From Denitromonas ohlonensis (GTDB lineage Bacteria > Pseudomonadota > Gammaproteobacteria > Burkholderiales > Rhodocyclaceae): DNA of 64,000 nucleotides. The translations under genes and the position numbers were made by a program. Positions 8,651 to 16,729 of the stretch are shown piece by piece (position 1 is the stretch's first letter; every line of letters starts with the position of its first letter). Location of the stretch: assembly GCF_007625205.1 (NCBI RefSeq), contig NZ_VMNI01000017.1:39186-103185 (forward strand). Direction: 5' to 3'. Under the pieces are notes generated by a model. That model did no database searches, was not told the origin of the DNA, and worked only from the letters and a program-made list of their open reading frames with translations.

Positions 8651-9145
8651 ATGGCAGTGTCGATTCGTTGTAGATCTCGGCGGGCAGCGTCGCGTGCGAG
8701 CGTGACCCTGGCCTTCTGCCTGAGCATGCTGGCGACCGGCGCGTCGGCTGCGCCGCCGGCGGTGATGACCACGGCCAGCGGGCATGGCTTCGATACGCTG
8801 GTGTCGCGCCTGGAGGCGTCGATCGGCCGGCACAAGATGGGCTTGGTCGCGCAGGCCAGCGCCAGCCGGGGCGCTGCCTCGCGCGGGGTGAGCATTCCGG
8901 GCAACGCGGTGCTGATGGTGTTTCGCAATGACTACGCGGTGCGCATGCTCGCCGCCAGCGTGGCCGCGGGCATCGAGGCGCCGCTGCGGCTGTATGTGAC
9001 CGAGCTGCCGGACGGCACAACGCAGGTGCACTACGTGGCGCCGAGTGCGGTGTTTGCGCCCTATGGCAGCGCGGCGCTCGATGCCATGGCGCGGGAGCTG
9101 GATCCGGTGTTTGCGAAGATTGTGGCCGATGCCGCTGCGCCCTGA
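8651..9145 (+). CDS. Secreted DUF302-domain protein
   Basis: 164 residues from ATG 8651, behind the strong ribosome binding site GGGGAGG. An N-terminal signal sequence with Arg-rich start (RCRSRRAASRAS) and hydrophobic core LAFCLSMLATGASA is followed by a DUF302 domain (FDTLVSRLEASIGRHKMGLVA ... VLMVFRNDYAVRMLA ... VHYVAPSAVFAPYG). DUF302 proteins are small periplasmic proteins, often linked with sulfur or metal genes, with no defined reaction. The gene overlaps the following YeeE-type transporter by 17 bp, so the two are translated together. A role beside a sulfur-compound transporter is inferred from this only. Confidence 0.88.
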   Translation: MAVSIRCRSRRAASRASVTLAFCLSMLATGASAAPPAVMTTASGHGFDTLVSRLEASIGRHKMGLVAQASASRGAASRGVSIPGNAVLMVFRNDYAVRMLAASVAAGIEAPLRLYVTELPDGTTQVHYVAPSAVFAPYGSAALDAMARELDPVFAKIVADAAAP

Positions 9146-10304
9146 TCGGTCTGTGGCCGTGCAGTGGCCGGTGGCGGCGCTGGCCTTGCTCGGTGTGCTT
9201 GGCCTGATGCCGTTTCTGGCCGGCCGAATGATCGCGCTGCTGGTGATTGGAGTCTGGCTCGGCGTGACGCTGTTTCATGCCGCCTTCGGTTTTGCCTCGG
9301 CGTATCGGGTGGCGATATTGCGGCGCGAGTCCGCCGGGGTGCGCGCGCAGTTGTGGATGGTCGCCTTGGCGACGGTGTTGTTTGCGCCCGCGTTGGCGAC
9401 GGGCGAGGTGTTTGGTCAGGCGGTCGGCGGGGCGGTGGCGCCGGTGGGCTGGCAGGTGGCGATCGGCGCCTTCGTGTTTGGCATCGGCATGCAGTTGGGC
9501 GGCGGCTGTGGCTCGGGCACGCTGTACACCGCCGGCGGTGGCAACCCGCGCATGGGCGTGACCTTGCTGGCGTTTATCGCCGGCTCGTTCTGGGCCAGCC
9601 TGCACATGGGCTGGTGGCAGATGCTGCCGGGCATCCCGGCCGTGTCGCTCGGCCACACGCTGGGCTGGCCGCAGGCGGTGGCCTTGCAATTGGCGGTGCT
9701 GGGTGTGGCGGCGTGGTGGCTCAAGCGTCGCGATAGGGCGTCTGCGCCAGCGACGCGTCGGCACCGGGTCTGGCAAGGTCCGTGGCCTTTGATGGCCGGC
9801 GCGGTGGCGCTGGCGGTGCTCAACCTCGCCACGCTGGCGCTGGCCGGCCATCCATGGAGCATCACCTGGGCGTTTACGCTGTGGGGTGCAAAGGCGGCGA
9901 GCTGGGTCGGCTGGGACGCGGCGAGTGCGCCCTTCTGGCAGGGCGGTTTTCAGCAGGCTGCGCTGGCGAACAGTGTGCTGACCGACACCACCTCGGTCAT
10001 GGATATCGGCTTGCTGCTTGGCGCCATGCTGGCCGCGGCGTTGGCCGGGCGTTATGCCGCCAACCGCCGCTTCTCCGGGCGGGCGGTGATGGCCGCCGTC
10101 GTCGGTGGGTTGCTGATGGGCTACGGCGCGCGCATCGCCTTTGGCTGCAACATTGGGGCGTTTGTGTCGGGCGTGGCCTCGACCAGTGTGCATGGCTGGC
10201 TGTGGATTGCCTGCGCCATCCCGGGTACGGTGTTGGGTATCTGGCTGCGGCCGATGTTTGGTTTGGCGAATGAACCGCCTGTTGCAACAGGAGGAACGGG
10301 ATGA
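9129..10304 (+). CDS. YeeE/YedE-family membrane transporter (thiosulfate/sulfur-compound type)
   Basis: About 391 residues from ATG 9129, inside the end of the DUF302 gene. It is strongly hydrophobic with roughly ten membrane spans. Two conserved cysteine motifs mark the family: GGGCGSGTLYTAGGGN in the first half and GYGARIAFGCNIGAFVSG in the second. In characterised members (TsuA) such cysteines line the thiosulfate path; whether this one carries thiosulfate is an inference. It is the middle gene of DUF302-yeeE-DUF2007, and the last base pairs overlap the next start codon (ATGA at 10301). Confidence 0.9.
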   Translation: MPLRPDRSVAVQWPVAALALLGVLGLMPFLAGRMIALLVIGVWLGVTLFHAAFGFASAYRVAILRRESAGVRAQLWMVALATVLFAPALATGEVFGQAVGGAVAPVGWQVAIGAFVFGIGMQLGGGCGSGTLYTAGGGNPRMGVTLLAFIAGSFWASLHMGWWQMLPGIPAVSLGHTLGWPQAVALQLAVLGVAAWWLKRRDRASAPATRRHRVWQGPWPLMAGAVALAVLNLATLALAGHPWSITWAFTLWGAKAASWVGWDAASAPFWQGGFQQAALANSVLTDTTSVMDIGLLLGAMLAAALAGRYAANRRFSGRAVMAAVVGGLLMGYGARIAFGCNIGAFVSGVASTSVHGWLWIACAIPGTVLGIWLRPMFGLANEPPVATGGTG

Positions 10305-10579
10305 CCGAAGGTGATGGTGACTGGCTGATGGTGGCCCGATGTCTCGACCCGACCGAGGCGCATCTGTTGCGCGCCTGTCTGGAGGCGGCGGGGCTGGACG
10401 CGATGGTGGCCGACGCCAATCTGGTTCAGACGCATTCGCTGATTGCGGTCGCGGTGGGCGGCGCGCGGGTGATGGTGCCCGAGGCCCAGCTCGAGCGCGC
10501 CAAGGCGGTGCTCGAAGCCTACCATCGGGGCGAGTTCGCGCTCGACGACGACGTCGATGTGGGTGAGCCGCGCGACTGA
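10301..10579 (+). CDS. DUF2007-domain protein
   Basis: 92 residues. The start ATG 10301 overlaps the transporter stop (ATGA) and is preceded by AGGAGG, indicating translational coupling. The sequence VARCLDPTEAHLLRACLEAAGLDAMVADAN ... VMVPEAQLERAKAVLEAY is a typical DUF2007 fold (putative signal-transducing, PII-like small domain) with an acidic tail. The family has no established function. Linkage with the YeeE transporter suggests an accessory or regulatory role, by inference only. Confidence 0.85.
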   Translation: MTEGDGDWLMVARCLDPTEAHLLRACLEAAGLDAMVADANLVQTHSLIAVAVGGARVMVPEAQLERAKAVLEAYHRGEFALDDDVDVGEPRD

Positions 10580-10582
10580 GGT

Positions 10583-11779
10583 TCAGGCAGCGTGCGCGGT
10601 GGCGCTGGCCGCGTCGCGCCGCTCGACCGCCTTGAGCATGATCAGCAAGATCGTGCCGACCACCATCACGCCGGCGGCCAGGTACAGTCCGCCGGCGTAG
10701 CTGCCCAGGCGGGTGGCGATAAAGCCGGTGATGGCCGGGGCGATGATCTGCGCCACGCCGTAAGAGAGCGTCATCTTGCCCATCATCTTGGCCGGGCGGG
10801 TGGGGTAGTAGCGCCCCGCCATGGTCAGCACCAGGCTCACCATGCCGATGAAGGTGCCGCCAAACAGGATGGCGCCGGCCATGGCGGGCACCAGGCCGTC
10901 GGCCACCACCGGCAGCACGATACCGACGATCTGCAGTGCCGAGGCGAGAATCAGCGCGTTGAGATCGCCGGTACGCCGGGCGATCAGGTCCCACACCATG
11001 CATGACGGGGCGCCGGCCACGCCGATAGTCAGGAACACCAGCCAGCCGCGTCCCGCTAGACCCGGCAGCTGATCGATGATGGCGACAATGAAGGTCGCGC
11101 TGACCACATAGCCGACACCGGCGCAAAAATACGCCGCCATGAACAGACGCATGAAGGCCGGGCTCGGCGGGGCGTCGACCAGCTTCTGGCCGGTTTTGGT
11201 GACCGCGCTGCTGTCGGGCGGCGGCAGCCAGCGCAGCGCCGGTACCAGCAGCACGCAGCCGATGGCGGTCAGGGCGAACCACTGCTCGCGCCAGTCAAAG
11301 AAGGGGCTCATCAGCGCGACCGCGGCCGAACACCCGGCGATGCCCAGACCGATGCCGGCAAAGTGGATGCCCAGCTCGCTGCGGTGATTGTGGCGGATCA
11401 GCCAGTTGAGGATCAGCCCGGTGCCCAGCAGCATGCCGGCGGCGCTCGACAGCCCGGCGATGAAACGTGAGATGGCCCACACGGTGACATCGGTGGTCAG
11501 CCCCATCATCACGGTGCTGAGAATCGCCACCACCAGGCCGATGCGGTAGAGCCGGTCCTTGAGCACCAGATCGCTGATCAGCGAGGCGATCAGCGCACCC
11601 GACAGATAGCCCGCGTAGTTGATCGCCGCCAGCCAGCCCGCTTCGGCCACGCCCAGCCCGGCCTGCGCCTGCATGATCGGCAACAGCGGCGTATAGGCAA
11701 AGCGCGCAACCCCCAAGGCCAGCAAGAGGCTGAAGATGCCGGCACTCAGGACTTTGAATCGTTCGCGTTGATCGCTCAT
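10583..11779 (-). CDS. MFS transporter, YbfB/YjiJ type
   Basis: 398 residues with twelve predicted membrane spans. The opening SAGIFSLLLALGVARFAYTPLLPIM is characteristic of the YbfB/YjiJ group, and AGWLAAINYAGYLSGAL is the matching second helix. Members are proposed small-molecule exporters of unknown substrate. The start ATG 11779 faces a divergently transcribed LysR regulator 102 bp away, an arrangement that usually means the regulator controls the transporter. It converges with the DUF2007 gene, the two stops lying 3 bp apart. Confidence 0.9.
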   Translation of the reverse strand: MSDQRERFKVLSAGIFSLLLALGVARFAYTPLLPIMQAQAGLGVAEAGWLAAINYAGYLSGALIASLISDLVLKDRLYRIGLVVAILSTVMMGLTTDVTVWAISRFIAGLSSAAGMLLGTGLILNWLIRHNHRSELGIHFAGIGLGIAGCSAAVALMSPFFDWREQWFALTAIGCVLLVPALRWLPPPDSSAVTKTGQKLVDAPPSPAFMRLFMAAYFCAGVGYVVSATFIVAIIDQLPGLAGRGWLVFLTIGVAGAPSCMVWDLIARRTGDLNALILASALQIVGIVLPVVADGLVPAMAGAILFGGTFIGMVSLVLTMAGRYYPTRPAKMMGKMTLSYGVAQIIAPAITGFIATRLGSYAGGLYLAAGVMVVGTILLIMLKAVERRDAASATAHAA

Positions 11780-11825
11780 AGGGGTAGATTTTTTCTGTTT
11801 GGTGGACGCACGATAAACGGGCTAA

Positions 11826-11864
11826 TGTATCAATACAAATGATTTGTTAAGAACGGTTCGTTCT
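11826..11864. promoter_or_regulatory. Candidate LysR operator region between MFS and LysR genes
   Basis: Two palindromes lie in the 102-bp divergent gap: TGTAT-CA-ATACA (11826-11837) and AGAACG-GTT-CGTTCT (11850-11864). The first has the AT-rich dyad form of LysR-type boxes. The region is markedly more AT-rich than its surroundings, consistent with back-to-back promoters. Confidence 0.5.
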
Positions 11865-11881
11865 CTATTGGAGGTATCAGG

Positions 11882-12733
11882 ATGGAGCTGGTCGCGTTAC
11901 GGACCTTTCAGACCGTGGTTGAGGAGGGCGGCGTGCTGGCCGCCTCGCGCAAGCTCAACACGGTGCAATCCAATGTGACAGGCCGAATCCGCCGGCTCGA
12001 AGAGGAGCTGGGGGTCGAATTGTTCTTCCGTAAAGGCCGCGGCCTAGAACTGGCGCCCTCGGGCCGCGTGCTGCTGGCCTATGCCCGGCGCCTGCTGCAA
12101 CTCGAGCGGCAGACGGCGGCGGCCGTCCGCCAGATTGGCGAGAGCAGCGGTGAGCTGCGGGTGGGCACCATGGAGACCTTTGCCGCCCTGCACCTGCCCG
12201 GCGCGCTGAAAGCGGTGCGCAGCAAGCATCCCTTGCTGGAGCTTCGGGTCAAGACCAATACCAGCGCGGCATTGGCCGAGGCGGTGCTCGATCACAAGCT
12301 GGACTGCGCGTTTGTGGCCGGTCCGGTGACCCACCCGGCGCTGCAGTTTGAGGAACTGGTGGTCGAGGAGTTGGTGCAGGTGTCGGCGCCCGGCATCAGC
12401 CCGGTCACGCATCCGCTGATTTTCTTCCGAGAAGGCTGCGCTTACCGCACCCGCGCGCTGACCTGGCAGCGGGCGATGGGTCATGCGGTGTCCGACGCGA
12501 TGGAGTTCGGCACGCTGGAGGGCATTCTCGGTTGTGTGTCGGTCGGCCTGGGCTGGACGCTGATGCCGCGCGCGGTAGTCGAGCAATCTGGCCATGCCGA
12601 TGCGCTGGTGCTCGAAGCCTTGCCCGACGAGGTGGGGCAGGTGCCCACCGGCATGATCTACCTGCGCGATGCGCCGCCGATGGCGGCCTTGAAGACGCTC
12701 GCCGAGGCGGTCATGGCCGGCGCGGCGCGTTGA
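11882..12733 (+). CDS. LysR-family transcriptional regulator
   Basis: 283 residues, GGAGG 8 bases before ATG 11882. The N-terminal winged helix (LRTFQTVVEEGGVLAASRKLNTVQSNVTGRIRRLEEELGVELFFRKGRG) is a clear LysR HTH. Residues from about 90 onward form the periplasmic-binding-like effector domain (GELRVGTMETFAALHLP ...). The divergent MFS gene is its probable target. The region before it contains LysR-box-like palindromes. The effector is unknown. Confidence 0.93.
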   Translation: MELVALRTFQTVVEEGGVLAASRKLNTVQSNVTGRIRRLEEELGVELFFRKGRGLELAPSGRVLLAYARRLLQLERQTAAAVRQIGESSGELRVGTMETFAALHLPGALKAVRSKHPLLELRVKTNTSAALAEAVLDHKLDCAFVAGPVTHPALQFEELVVEELVQVSAPGISPVTHPLIFFREGCAYRTRALTWQRAMGHAVSDAMEFGTLEGILGCVSVGLGWTLMPRAVVEQSGHADALVLEALPDEVGQVPTGMIYLRDAPPMAALKTLAEAVMAGAAR

Positions 12734-12739
12734 TTGGCC

Positions 12740-13531
12740 CTAGGGCGTGCCGCTCAGGGTTTGCACCACCACGGCGATGGCCTCAAAACCTTGCTCGTAG
12801 AAGTGCGTCATCACCGGGGCGAAGGCGTCCAGCGACAGCATCAGCACCACGAAGCCGGCCGACATGGTGATGGGGAAGCCGACCGCGAAGAGGTTGATTT
12901 GCGGTGCGGCGCGTGTCAGCACGCCCATGGCGATGTTGGTGATCAGCAAGGCGGCCACCAGTGGCAGCGCCAGCAACAGGCCGGAGGCAAACAGCATGGC
13001 GCCGGTGCTAGCGGCTTCGCGCCAGCCGATGGCGGCGAAGGGCTCGGGACGGATCGGCAGCCAGTCGAAGCTACGCACCACCACTTCGATCATCAGCAAA
13101 TGGCCGTTGAGGGCGAGAAACAGCAAGGAGGCGAGCAAGCCCATGAACTCGGCCAGCACGCCGGTCTGGCCGCCCGACTGCGGGTCGAAGAAGGTGGCGA
13201 AGGACAGGCCCATCTGCAAGCCGATGAGCTCGCCCGCCACGTCCACCGCGGCAAACACCAGGCGCATCACGAAGCCGATGACCACGCCGATCAGTATCTG
13301 CTGCACAAACACGGCCAGCCCCAGCCCGGAACCTGGGTCGAGCGCAGGTAGTGGCGGCAGTGCCGGGAGGATGGCCATTGCCGCGATGACGCCGACCGCC
13401 AGGCGGATGCGCACCGGCACCGCGCCGTTGCTGAACAGCGGGGCGGCGGAGATCATGCCGAGCACGCGCGCCAGCGGGAGCATGAGCCCGACGAGCCAGG
13501 CGTTGAGTTGGGCGCTGCTGACCTCGATCAT
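12740..13531 (-). CDS. fliR: Flagellar type III export-gate protein FliR
   Basis: 263 residues from ATG 13531 (MIEVSSAQLNAWLVGLMLPLAR). Six hydrophobic spans, the conserved RIRLAVGVIAAM segment, and DVAGELIGLQMGLSFATFFDPQ, a FliR hallmark, identify the protein. FliR forms the export gate with FliP and FliQ inside the MS-ring and passes unfolded axial proteins. It is the last gene of fliO-P-Q-R; fliQ ends 14 bp upstream. The downstream neighbour, a LysR gene, converges with it. Confidence 0.96.
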   Translation of the reverse strand: MIEVSSAQLNAWLVGLMLPLARVLGMISAAPLFSNGAVPVRIRLAVGVIAAMAILPALPPLPALDPGSGLGLAVFVQQILIGVVIGFVMRLVFAAVDVAGELIGLQMGLSFATFFDPQSGGQTGVLAEFMGLLASLLFLALNGHLLMIEVVVRSFDWLPIRPEPFAAIGWREAASTGAMLFASGLLLALPLVAALLITNIAMGVLTRAAPQINLFAVGFPITMSAGFVVLMLSLDAFAPVMTHFYEQGFEAIAVVVQTLSGTP

Positions 13532-13545
13532 TCGTGCGCGCGACC

Positions 13546-13815
13546 CTAGCCGATGAGGGCGGGGATGGACTCGAACATGCGGGTCATGAAGTCGGTCAGC
13601 AGGGTGATCATCCACGGGCCGGCGACAATCAGCGTGACAAAGATGGCGATCACCTTGGGTACAAAGGAGAGCGTCATCTCGTTGATCTGCGTGGCGGCCT
13701 GGAAGATGCTGATCAGCAAGCCGGTGACCAGCGCGGCGATGAACAGCGGCGCGGCGACGAGCAGGGTGACTTCGACCGCCTGACGGCCGATGTCGATAAC
13801 GGTTGCCGGCGTCAT
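13546..13815 (-). CDS. fliQ: Flagellar type III export-gate protein FliQ
   Basis: 89 residues, the normal family size. Two membrane helices: EVTLLVAAPLFIAALVTGLL and VPKVIAIFVTLIVAGPWM. The intervening ISIFQAATQINEMTLSFVPK is a FliQ signature. The start ATG 13815 has GGAG upstream. It lies between fliP (34 bp) and fliR (14 bp) in the conserved export-gate order, and is surely part of the same transcript. Confidence 0.96.
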   Translation of the reverse strand: MTPATVIDIGRQAVEVTLLVAAPLFIAALVTGLLISIFQAATQINEMTLSFVPKVIAIFVTLIVAGPWMITLLTDFMTRMFESIPALIG

Positions 13816-13849
13816 GGGCGCGCTCCTGGGAGTTGGGGGGCGGGGGTGT

Positions 13850-14605
13850 TCACAGCACGAAGCTCTGCACGAGGGAGCCGATCAGCAGCGTCCAGCCGTC
13901 GACCAGCACGAACAGCATGATCTTGAACGGCAGCGAGACGATCACCGGCGACATCATCATCATGCCCATCGACATCAGCACCGAGGCGACCACCATGTCG
14001 ATGATCAGAAAGGGGATGAACACGATGAAGCCGATCTGGAATGCGGTTTTCAGCTCCGAGGTGACAAAGGCGGGCACCAGCACTTTCATTGGCAGGTCAG
14101 CCGCCGAATCGACCTTGGGTGTGTCAGCCATCTGCGAAAACAGGTTCAGGTCGGGCTCGCGCACCTGGCGCAGCATGAATTCCTTGACCGGTTCGGCCGC
14201 GCGGTTGGCCGCCTCGTCCATTTCGATGGTGCCGGCGGTGAGCGGCAGGTAGGACTCGGTGTACACCTTGTCGATCACCGGCGACATGATGAAAAAGCTG
14301 AGGAACAGCGCCAGCCCGACCAGGATCTGGTTGGGCGGCGAGGTCTGCGTGCCCAGCGCGTGACGCAGCAGCGAAAACACGATGATGATCCGGGTGAAGC
14401 TGGTCATCATCAGCACCACCGCGGGCAGGAAGGTCAGCGAGGTGAGCAGCACCAGCGTCTGCACGCTGAGGCTGTAGGTGGTGCCACCGTTGGCGGAGGG
14501 TACGCCGGTGATCGCGGGCACGGCCTGGGCGAGGGCGAGTTCGGGGAGGGCGGCGAGCGCCAGGGTGAGCAGGGCGAGGCCGGCGCGAGCGAGGTGGCGC
14601 ATCAT
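13850..14605 (-). CDS. fliP: Flagellar type III export-gate protein FliP
   Basis: 251 residues from ATG 14605, which overlaps the fliO stop as ATGA. A cleavable signal peptide ([26 protein letters not shown]) is typical of Fli[27 protein letters not shown] and [18 protein letters not shown] are family blocks, followed by a periplasmic section and two further helices with [10 protein letters not shown]. FliP is the core pentamer of the export gate. The reading frame stays open upstream through fliO, but the signal peptide and the coupling fix the start here. Confidence 0.96.
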   Translation of the reverse strand: MMRHLARAGLALLTLALAALPELALAQAVPAITGVPSANGGTTYSLSVQTLVLLTSLTFLPAVVLMMTSFTRIIIVFSLLRHALGTQTSPPNQILVGLALFLSFFIMSPVIDKVYTESYLPLTAGTIEMDEAANRAAEPVKEFMLRQVREPDLNLFSQMADTPKVDSAADLPMKVLVPAFVTSELKTAFQIGFIVFIPFLIIDMVVASVLMSMGMMMMSPVIVSLPFKIMLFVLVDGWTLLIGSLVQSFVL

Positions 14606-15036
14606 TTGCGCGCCTCGATCAGCGACTTGAGACGGGCGGCGAAGCCGTTGGCGTCTTGCAGGTCGTCGGTGGTGGCGGCAGGAATGGCGAGCGCGTCCGG
14701 ATCGACGGTGTGCAGCATGTTGACCCGGCCGGGGGCGACGCCGAGCACCAGCACGGTGTTGCCGACCTCGACCAGCACCACGCGTTCGCGCGGGCCCACC
14801 GGTGCGGCACCGAGCACCTTCAAACCACGGGCGCTGCCGCGCGGCGCGCCCAGGCGCTTGAGCAGCCACAGGCATACCAGCAAGACCGCGACGACCACCA
14901 CCAGGCCGAAGGCCATCTGACCCAGGCTGCCGGCCAGCGAACCACTGGTGGCGCCGGCGACGCTCGGCGCCGGCGTGTCGGCCGCGTGGGCGACCAGGGG
15001 CAAGCACGTCAGGATCCACAGCACACTTCGCAACAT
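14602..15036 (-). CDS. fliO: Flagellar export-gate assembly protein FliO
   Basis: 144 residues. A signal-like N-terminus ([18 protein letters not shown]) precedes one strong membrane helix ([23 protein letters not shown]), then a small cytoplasmic domain ([26 protein letters not shown]) typical of FliO/FliZ. FliO helps FliP oligomerise. In most bacteria it directly follows fliN. Here fliN lies 23.6 kb away, and this gene instead follows a regulatory-looking inverted repeat at 15111, so it is the first gene of its own unit. Confidence 0.93.
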   Translation of the reverse strand: MLRSVLWILTCLPLVAHAADTPAPSVAGATSGSLAGSLGQMAFGLVVVVAVLLVCLWLLKRLGAPRGSARGLKVLGAAPVGPRERVVLVEVGNTVLVLGVAPGRVNMLHTVDPDALAIPAATTDDLQDANGFAARLKSLIEARK

Positions 15037-15110
15037 CGAGCGCCTCAGGGCGGTTCAAGAACACGCTGGCAGAGTAGCCCGATGCAAGGCAAGGCGAGGG
15101 CAGGATAAGG

Positions 15111-15125
15111 CGGCAAAAATTGCCG
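15111..15125 (-). promoter_or_regulatory. CGGCA-N5-TGCCG inverted repeat upstream of fliO
   Basis: The dyad CGGCA-AAAAT-TGCCG lies about 75 bp upstream of the fliO start codon. Read towards fliO, the surrounding GAATAGCGGC...GCCGCCTTAT closely resembles the sequence around the identical dyad at 47607-47621 in front of fliF, and two more copies lie inside fleR. I propose a binding site for the flagellar sigma54 activator. Only a poor -24/-12 candidate lies between it and fliO. Confidence 0.5.
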
Positions 15126-15151
15126 CTATTCCGGCCCGAGGCTGCGGCGGC

Positions 15152-15748
15152 TTACTTTGGCGGTGTGTCGAAGCAGGCCTTCAACAGTGCCTGCATCTTG
15201 TCGGCGCCGAGTTCTTCGACCCGCGCGATGTTGCGCTCGGGGATCTGGTCCGGGTCGGGATAGTTCTCGACCGCGCGGGCCAGGCTGTCTTCGCGGATCA
15301 GGTGCAGTAGCGGGTAGGGCGAACGGTTGGTGGTGTTCTCGACATCGTCGGGTTCGGTGCCGCCGAACTGATAGTCGGGGTGGAAGCTGGCGATCTGGAA
15401 GGTGCCGCGGTAGCCCAGCTGCTTGAGGATGCGGGTGGTGTGGTTGATGAACTGGTTGTACTCAAAAAAGTCTTGCAGCACATGCGGGTGGATCAGCAGC
15501 GTGGTTTCGATGGCGTCATTTTCGGCCATCAGAGTCAGCTCGGCTTCCAGGTCCATCTGCAACTGCTCGTCGGTGCTGGCCTCCGACACAAAGAAGCGCA
15601 CCCGGTTCTTCACCAGCTCGCGCTTGGCAAAGGGGCACAGGTTGAGGCCGATGACGAGGGTTTCGAGCCAGCGCCGCACGGGCGCAATGTAGTGTTCGTG
15701 GTCCAAGAGAATGTCCAGTGGTGTTGGTTGCGTCGAGGTGCACAGCAT
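15152..15748 (-). CDS. DUF1415-family protein
   Basis: 198 residues. The block WLETLVIGLNLCPFAKRELVKNRVRF is the DUF1415 hallmark, followed by ETTLLIHPHVLQDFFEYNQF and FQIASFHPDYQFGGTEPDD. The family is common in proteobacteria and uncharacterised. The conserved NLCPFA cysteine and the His residues could bind a metal or act in catalysis, but nothing is known. The start MLCTSTQPTPLD is the first ATG of the frame. The gene is the first non-flagellar one in the block between fliO and fliN. Confidence 0.9.
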   Translation of the reverse strand: MLCTSTQPTPLDILLDHEHYIAPVRRWLETLVIGLNLCPFAKRELVKNRVRFFVSEASTDEQLQMDLEAELTLMAENDAIETTLLIHPHVLQDFFEYNQFINHTTRILKQLGYRGTFQIASFHPDYQFGGTEPDDVENTTNRSPYPLLHLIREDSLARAVENYPDPDQIPERNIARVEELGADKMQALLKACFDTPPK

Positions 15749-15887
15749 GCCTGAGGCGTGTCTTGCGGGGCCAGGCGTTCGTGCGGTGAAGGGAGCAAAG
15801 TGTGTGCCTGACGCCGCAGATTGGCTTGCAGCTTAGCGAAAACCACGGCCGCGCGCAGGGGGCAGGGGGCGGGTGCTTGTTGGTTAA

Positions 15888-15959
15888 TGCTGCAATGCAA
15901 CAAATGTGTTGACATGTCGTTTAATCAGCTTATACTTCGATCCATGTTGCACCGCAGCA
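15888..15959 (+). promoter_or_regulatory. Phasin promoter with flanking inverted TGC-rich sites
   Basis: A strong sigma70-type promoter: TTGACA (15909-15914), 16-bp spacer, TATACT (15931-15936). It is flanked by TGCTGCAATGCAA (15888-15900) and TTGCACCGCAGCA (15947-15959), which are near-perfect inverse copies. Such TGC/GCA-rich sites are what the PHB regulator PhaR binds in other bacteria; their assignment here is inferred. The rest of the 272-bp gap shows no gene. Confidence 0.6.
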
Positions 15960-16020
15960 CAAGTTTCAAAGCGCTTTTGCGGGCCACCGATTTTTAAACG
16001 ATCTCACAAGGAAATTCACA

Positions 16021-16560
16021 ATGAACAAGTTCACCACCCCCGAGCAGTTCGCCGACGCTGGTAAGGCCGGTCTGGAAGCCCTGCTGTCGCAAGCCACCAC
16101 CGCTTTTGCTCGTGCAGAGCGCCTGGCTGCCCTGAACCTGAACACCAGCCGCGCCATGCTCGAAGACGGCGCCCTGAACACCAAGGCCATCATGGCCATC
16201 AAGGACCCGCAAGAGCTGGTCAAGCTGCAGACGACCCTGGCCAAGCCGATGGTCGACAAGGCCGTTGCTTACGCTCGTAGCGTGTATGAAATCGCCACCG
16301 AAGGCCAGAACGAAATGGCCCAGGCTTTCGAAGCTCAGATCGCTGAAATGAACAAGACCTTCAGCGCCGCGCTGGCTCAAGCCGAGAAGTCCGCCCCGGC
16401 CGGTTCCGAGGCTCTGTTTGCTGCTGCCAAGCAGTCGATGGCCGCTGCTTCCAGCGCCTACGATTCGATGAACAAGGCTGCCAAGCAAGCTGCTCAGATG
16501 ACCGAAGCCAACGTGGCTGCTGCCACCAAGGCCGCGACCAAGGCTGTTAGCGGTAAGTAA
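16021..16560 (+). CDS. phaP: Phasin, PHB granule-associated protein
   Basis: 179 residues, with AAGGAA before ATG 16021. An almost fully helical, Ala-rich protein: TTPEQFADAGKAGLEALLSQATTAFARAERLAALNLNTSRA is the phasin_2 (PF09361) N-terminus, and the C-terminal tail AAATKAATKAVSGK is Ala/Lys-rich. Phasins coat polyhydroxybutyrate granules and limit their size. The gene has a strong promoter and a good terminator of its own, fitting high monocistronic expression. A second phasin-like gene follows. Confidence 0.92.
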   Translation: MNKFTTPEQFADAGKAGLEALLSQATTAFARAERLAALNLNTSRAMLEDGALNTKAIMAIKDPQELVKLQTTLAKPMVDKAVAYARSVYEIATEGQNEMAQAFEAQIAEMNKTFSAALAQAEKSAPAGSEALFAAAKQSMAAASSAYDSMNKAAKQAAQMTEANVAAATKAATKAVSGK

Positions 16561-16611
16561 TGACGGCGCTCGGTTCGGCTTCGGCTGAACCGACCCGGCG
16601 CTTCGGCGCAG

Positions 16612-16643
16612 ATGCCGTCCGGCGAAAACCGGGCGGCATTTTT
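16612..16643 (+). terminator. Intrinsic terminator after phaP
   Basis: An 11-bp stem, ATGCCGTCCGG (16612-16622) with CCGGGCGGCAT (16629-16639) and one G-T type pair, a 6-base loop CGAAAA, and a following TTTT. Confidence 0.85.
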
Positions 16644-16729
16644 ACGTCTACGATCCGGTGTTTTCGTTGGCATGTCTTTGTAATATGTCGGCGCTAGGCT
16701 GGCAGCACTATTCAATTTCGGGAGCCGTC

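Noticed and set aside
8649..11282. An 877-codon minus-strand open frame opposite the DUF302/YeeE/DUF2007 operon
   Set aside because: Composition (Arg/Pro/His-rich, low complexity) is typical of an antisense shadow; the opposite strand codes for recognised proteins.
15126..15160. Classical sigma54 promoter for fliO
   Set aside because: No GG-N10-GC element with acceptable flanks lies between the dyad and the gene; the best candidate lacks the -24 GG.
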